The translations under genes and the position numbers were made by a program. Below, piece after piece: positions 5,062 through 5,108 of a stretch of DNA of 5,108 bases. The stretch's first letter is position 1; every line of letters begins with the position of its first letter. The DNA is from JAWCLZ01 sp037443105 (GTDB taxonomy: Archaea > Halobacteriota > JAWCLZ01), in NCBI GenBank assembly GCA_037443105.1, contig JBBIOZ010000095.1:1-5108 (forward strand), in the 5' to 3' direction. The notes beneath the pieces were generated by a model. It saw only the letters and a list, made by a program, of their open reading frames with translations. It ran no database searches and had not been told where the DNA came from.

Positions 5062-5108
5062 ATGGTGAAAGTAATCAATGCGCTCGCTCGCAAAGTTCAA
5101 TCAAAACC
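5062..5108 (+). CDS. Possible start of a further gene (3'-partial)
   Basis: An ATG at 5062 opens a frame that runs to the window end and reads MVKVINALARKVQSK. An in-frame TAA at 5050-5052 lies just upstream, so 5062 is the first ATG. The basic, amphipathic start looks protein-like, base composition becomes richer in GC here, and all three - strand frames are broken by stops in this stretch. There is no convincing Shine-Dalgarno sequence (only GAAGAG at 5055-5060). Fifteen codons are too few to name a family, and chance is possible. Confidence 0.4.
   Translation, partial: MVKVINALARKVQSK

Overview
The window is archaeal and almost entirely coding. It carries the core of the archaeal exosome superoperon (SBDS/Sdo1 - Rrp4 - Rrp41 - Rrp42 - ribosomal protein L37Ae - RNA polymerase subunit RpoP/Rpo12). 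These are archaeal/eukaryotic families in an order known only from Archaea. TATA-like boxes and Shine-Dalgarno sequences matching the archaeal 16S tail agree with this. Moderate GC, the euryarchaeal look of Rrp4 and Rrp41, and a PdxS resembling Thermoplasmata-type proteins suggest a euryarchaeote, possibly Thermoplasmata or a relative; that placement is inference. Layout: 1-627 is SBDS, cut at its 5' end by the window edge. 641-1309 is Rrp4, 1311-2045 Rrp41, 2038-2817 Rrp42, 2822-3121 L37Ae and 3118-3255 RpoP, all on the + strand. Gaps are 13 nt or less, two junctions overlap, and every internal gene has a Shine-Dalgarno sequence. After a 50-nt gap with its own TATA box comes pdxS (3306-4205, + strand), the PLP synthase lyase subunit. 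A 70-nt convergent gap holding a degenerate AT-rich tandem repeat separates it from a - strand gene (4276-4956) for an unrecognised protein with an N-terminal C2H2 zinc finger and a C-terminal TPR-like segment. A divergent promoter region (4957-5061) follows, and the last 47 bases may be the start of another + strand gene. How the genes work together: Rrp41 and Rrp42 form the hexameric RNase PH-like ring of the exosome, with catalysis in Rrp41. Rrp4 caps the ring and feeds RNA through its S1 and KH domains. SBDS/Sdo1 (ribosome maturation), L37Ae (large subunit) and RpoP (transcription) tie RNA decay, ribosome assembly and transcription into one unit. pdxS belongs to vitamin B6 synthesis and looks separately transcribed. 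I find no mobile element, CRISPR array, tRNA or rRNA. The exosome operon is ordinary for Archaea. The least explained parts are the zinc finger/TPR gene and the repeat that duplicates its last codons and stop.
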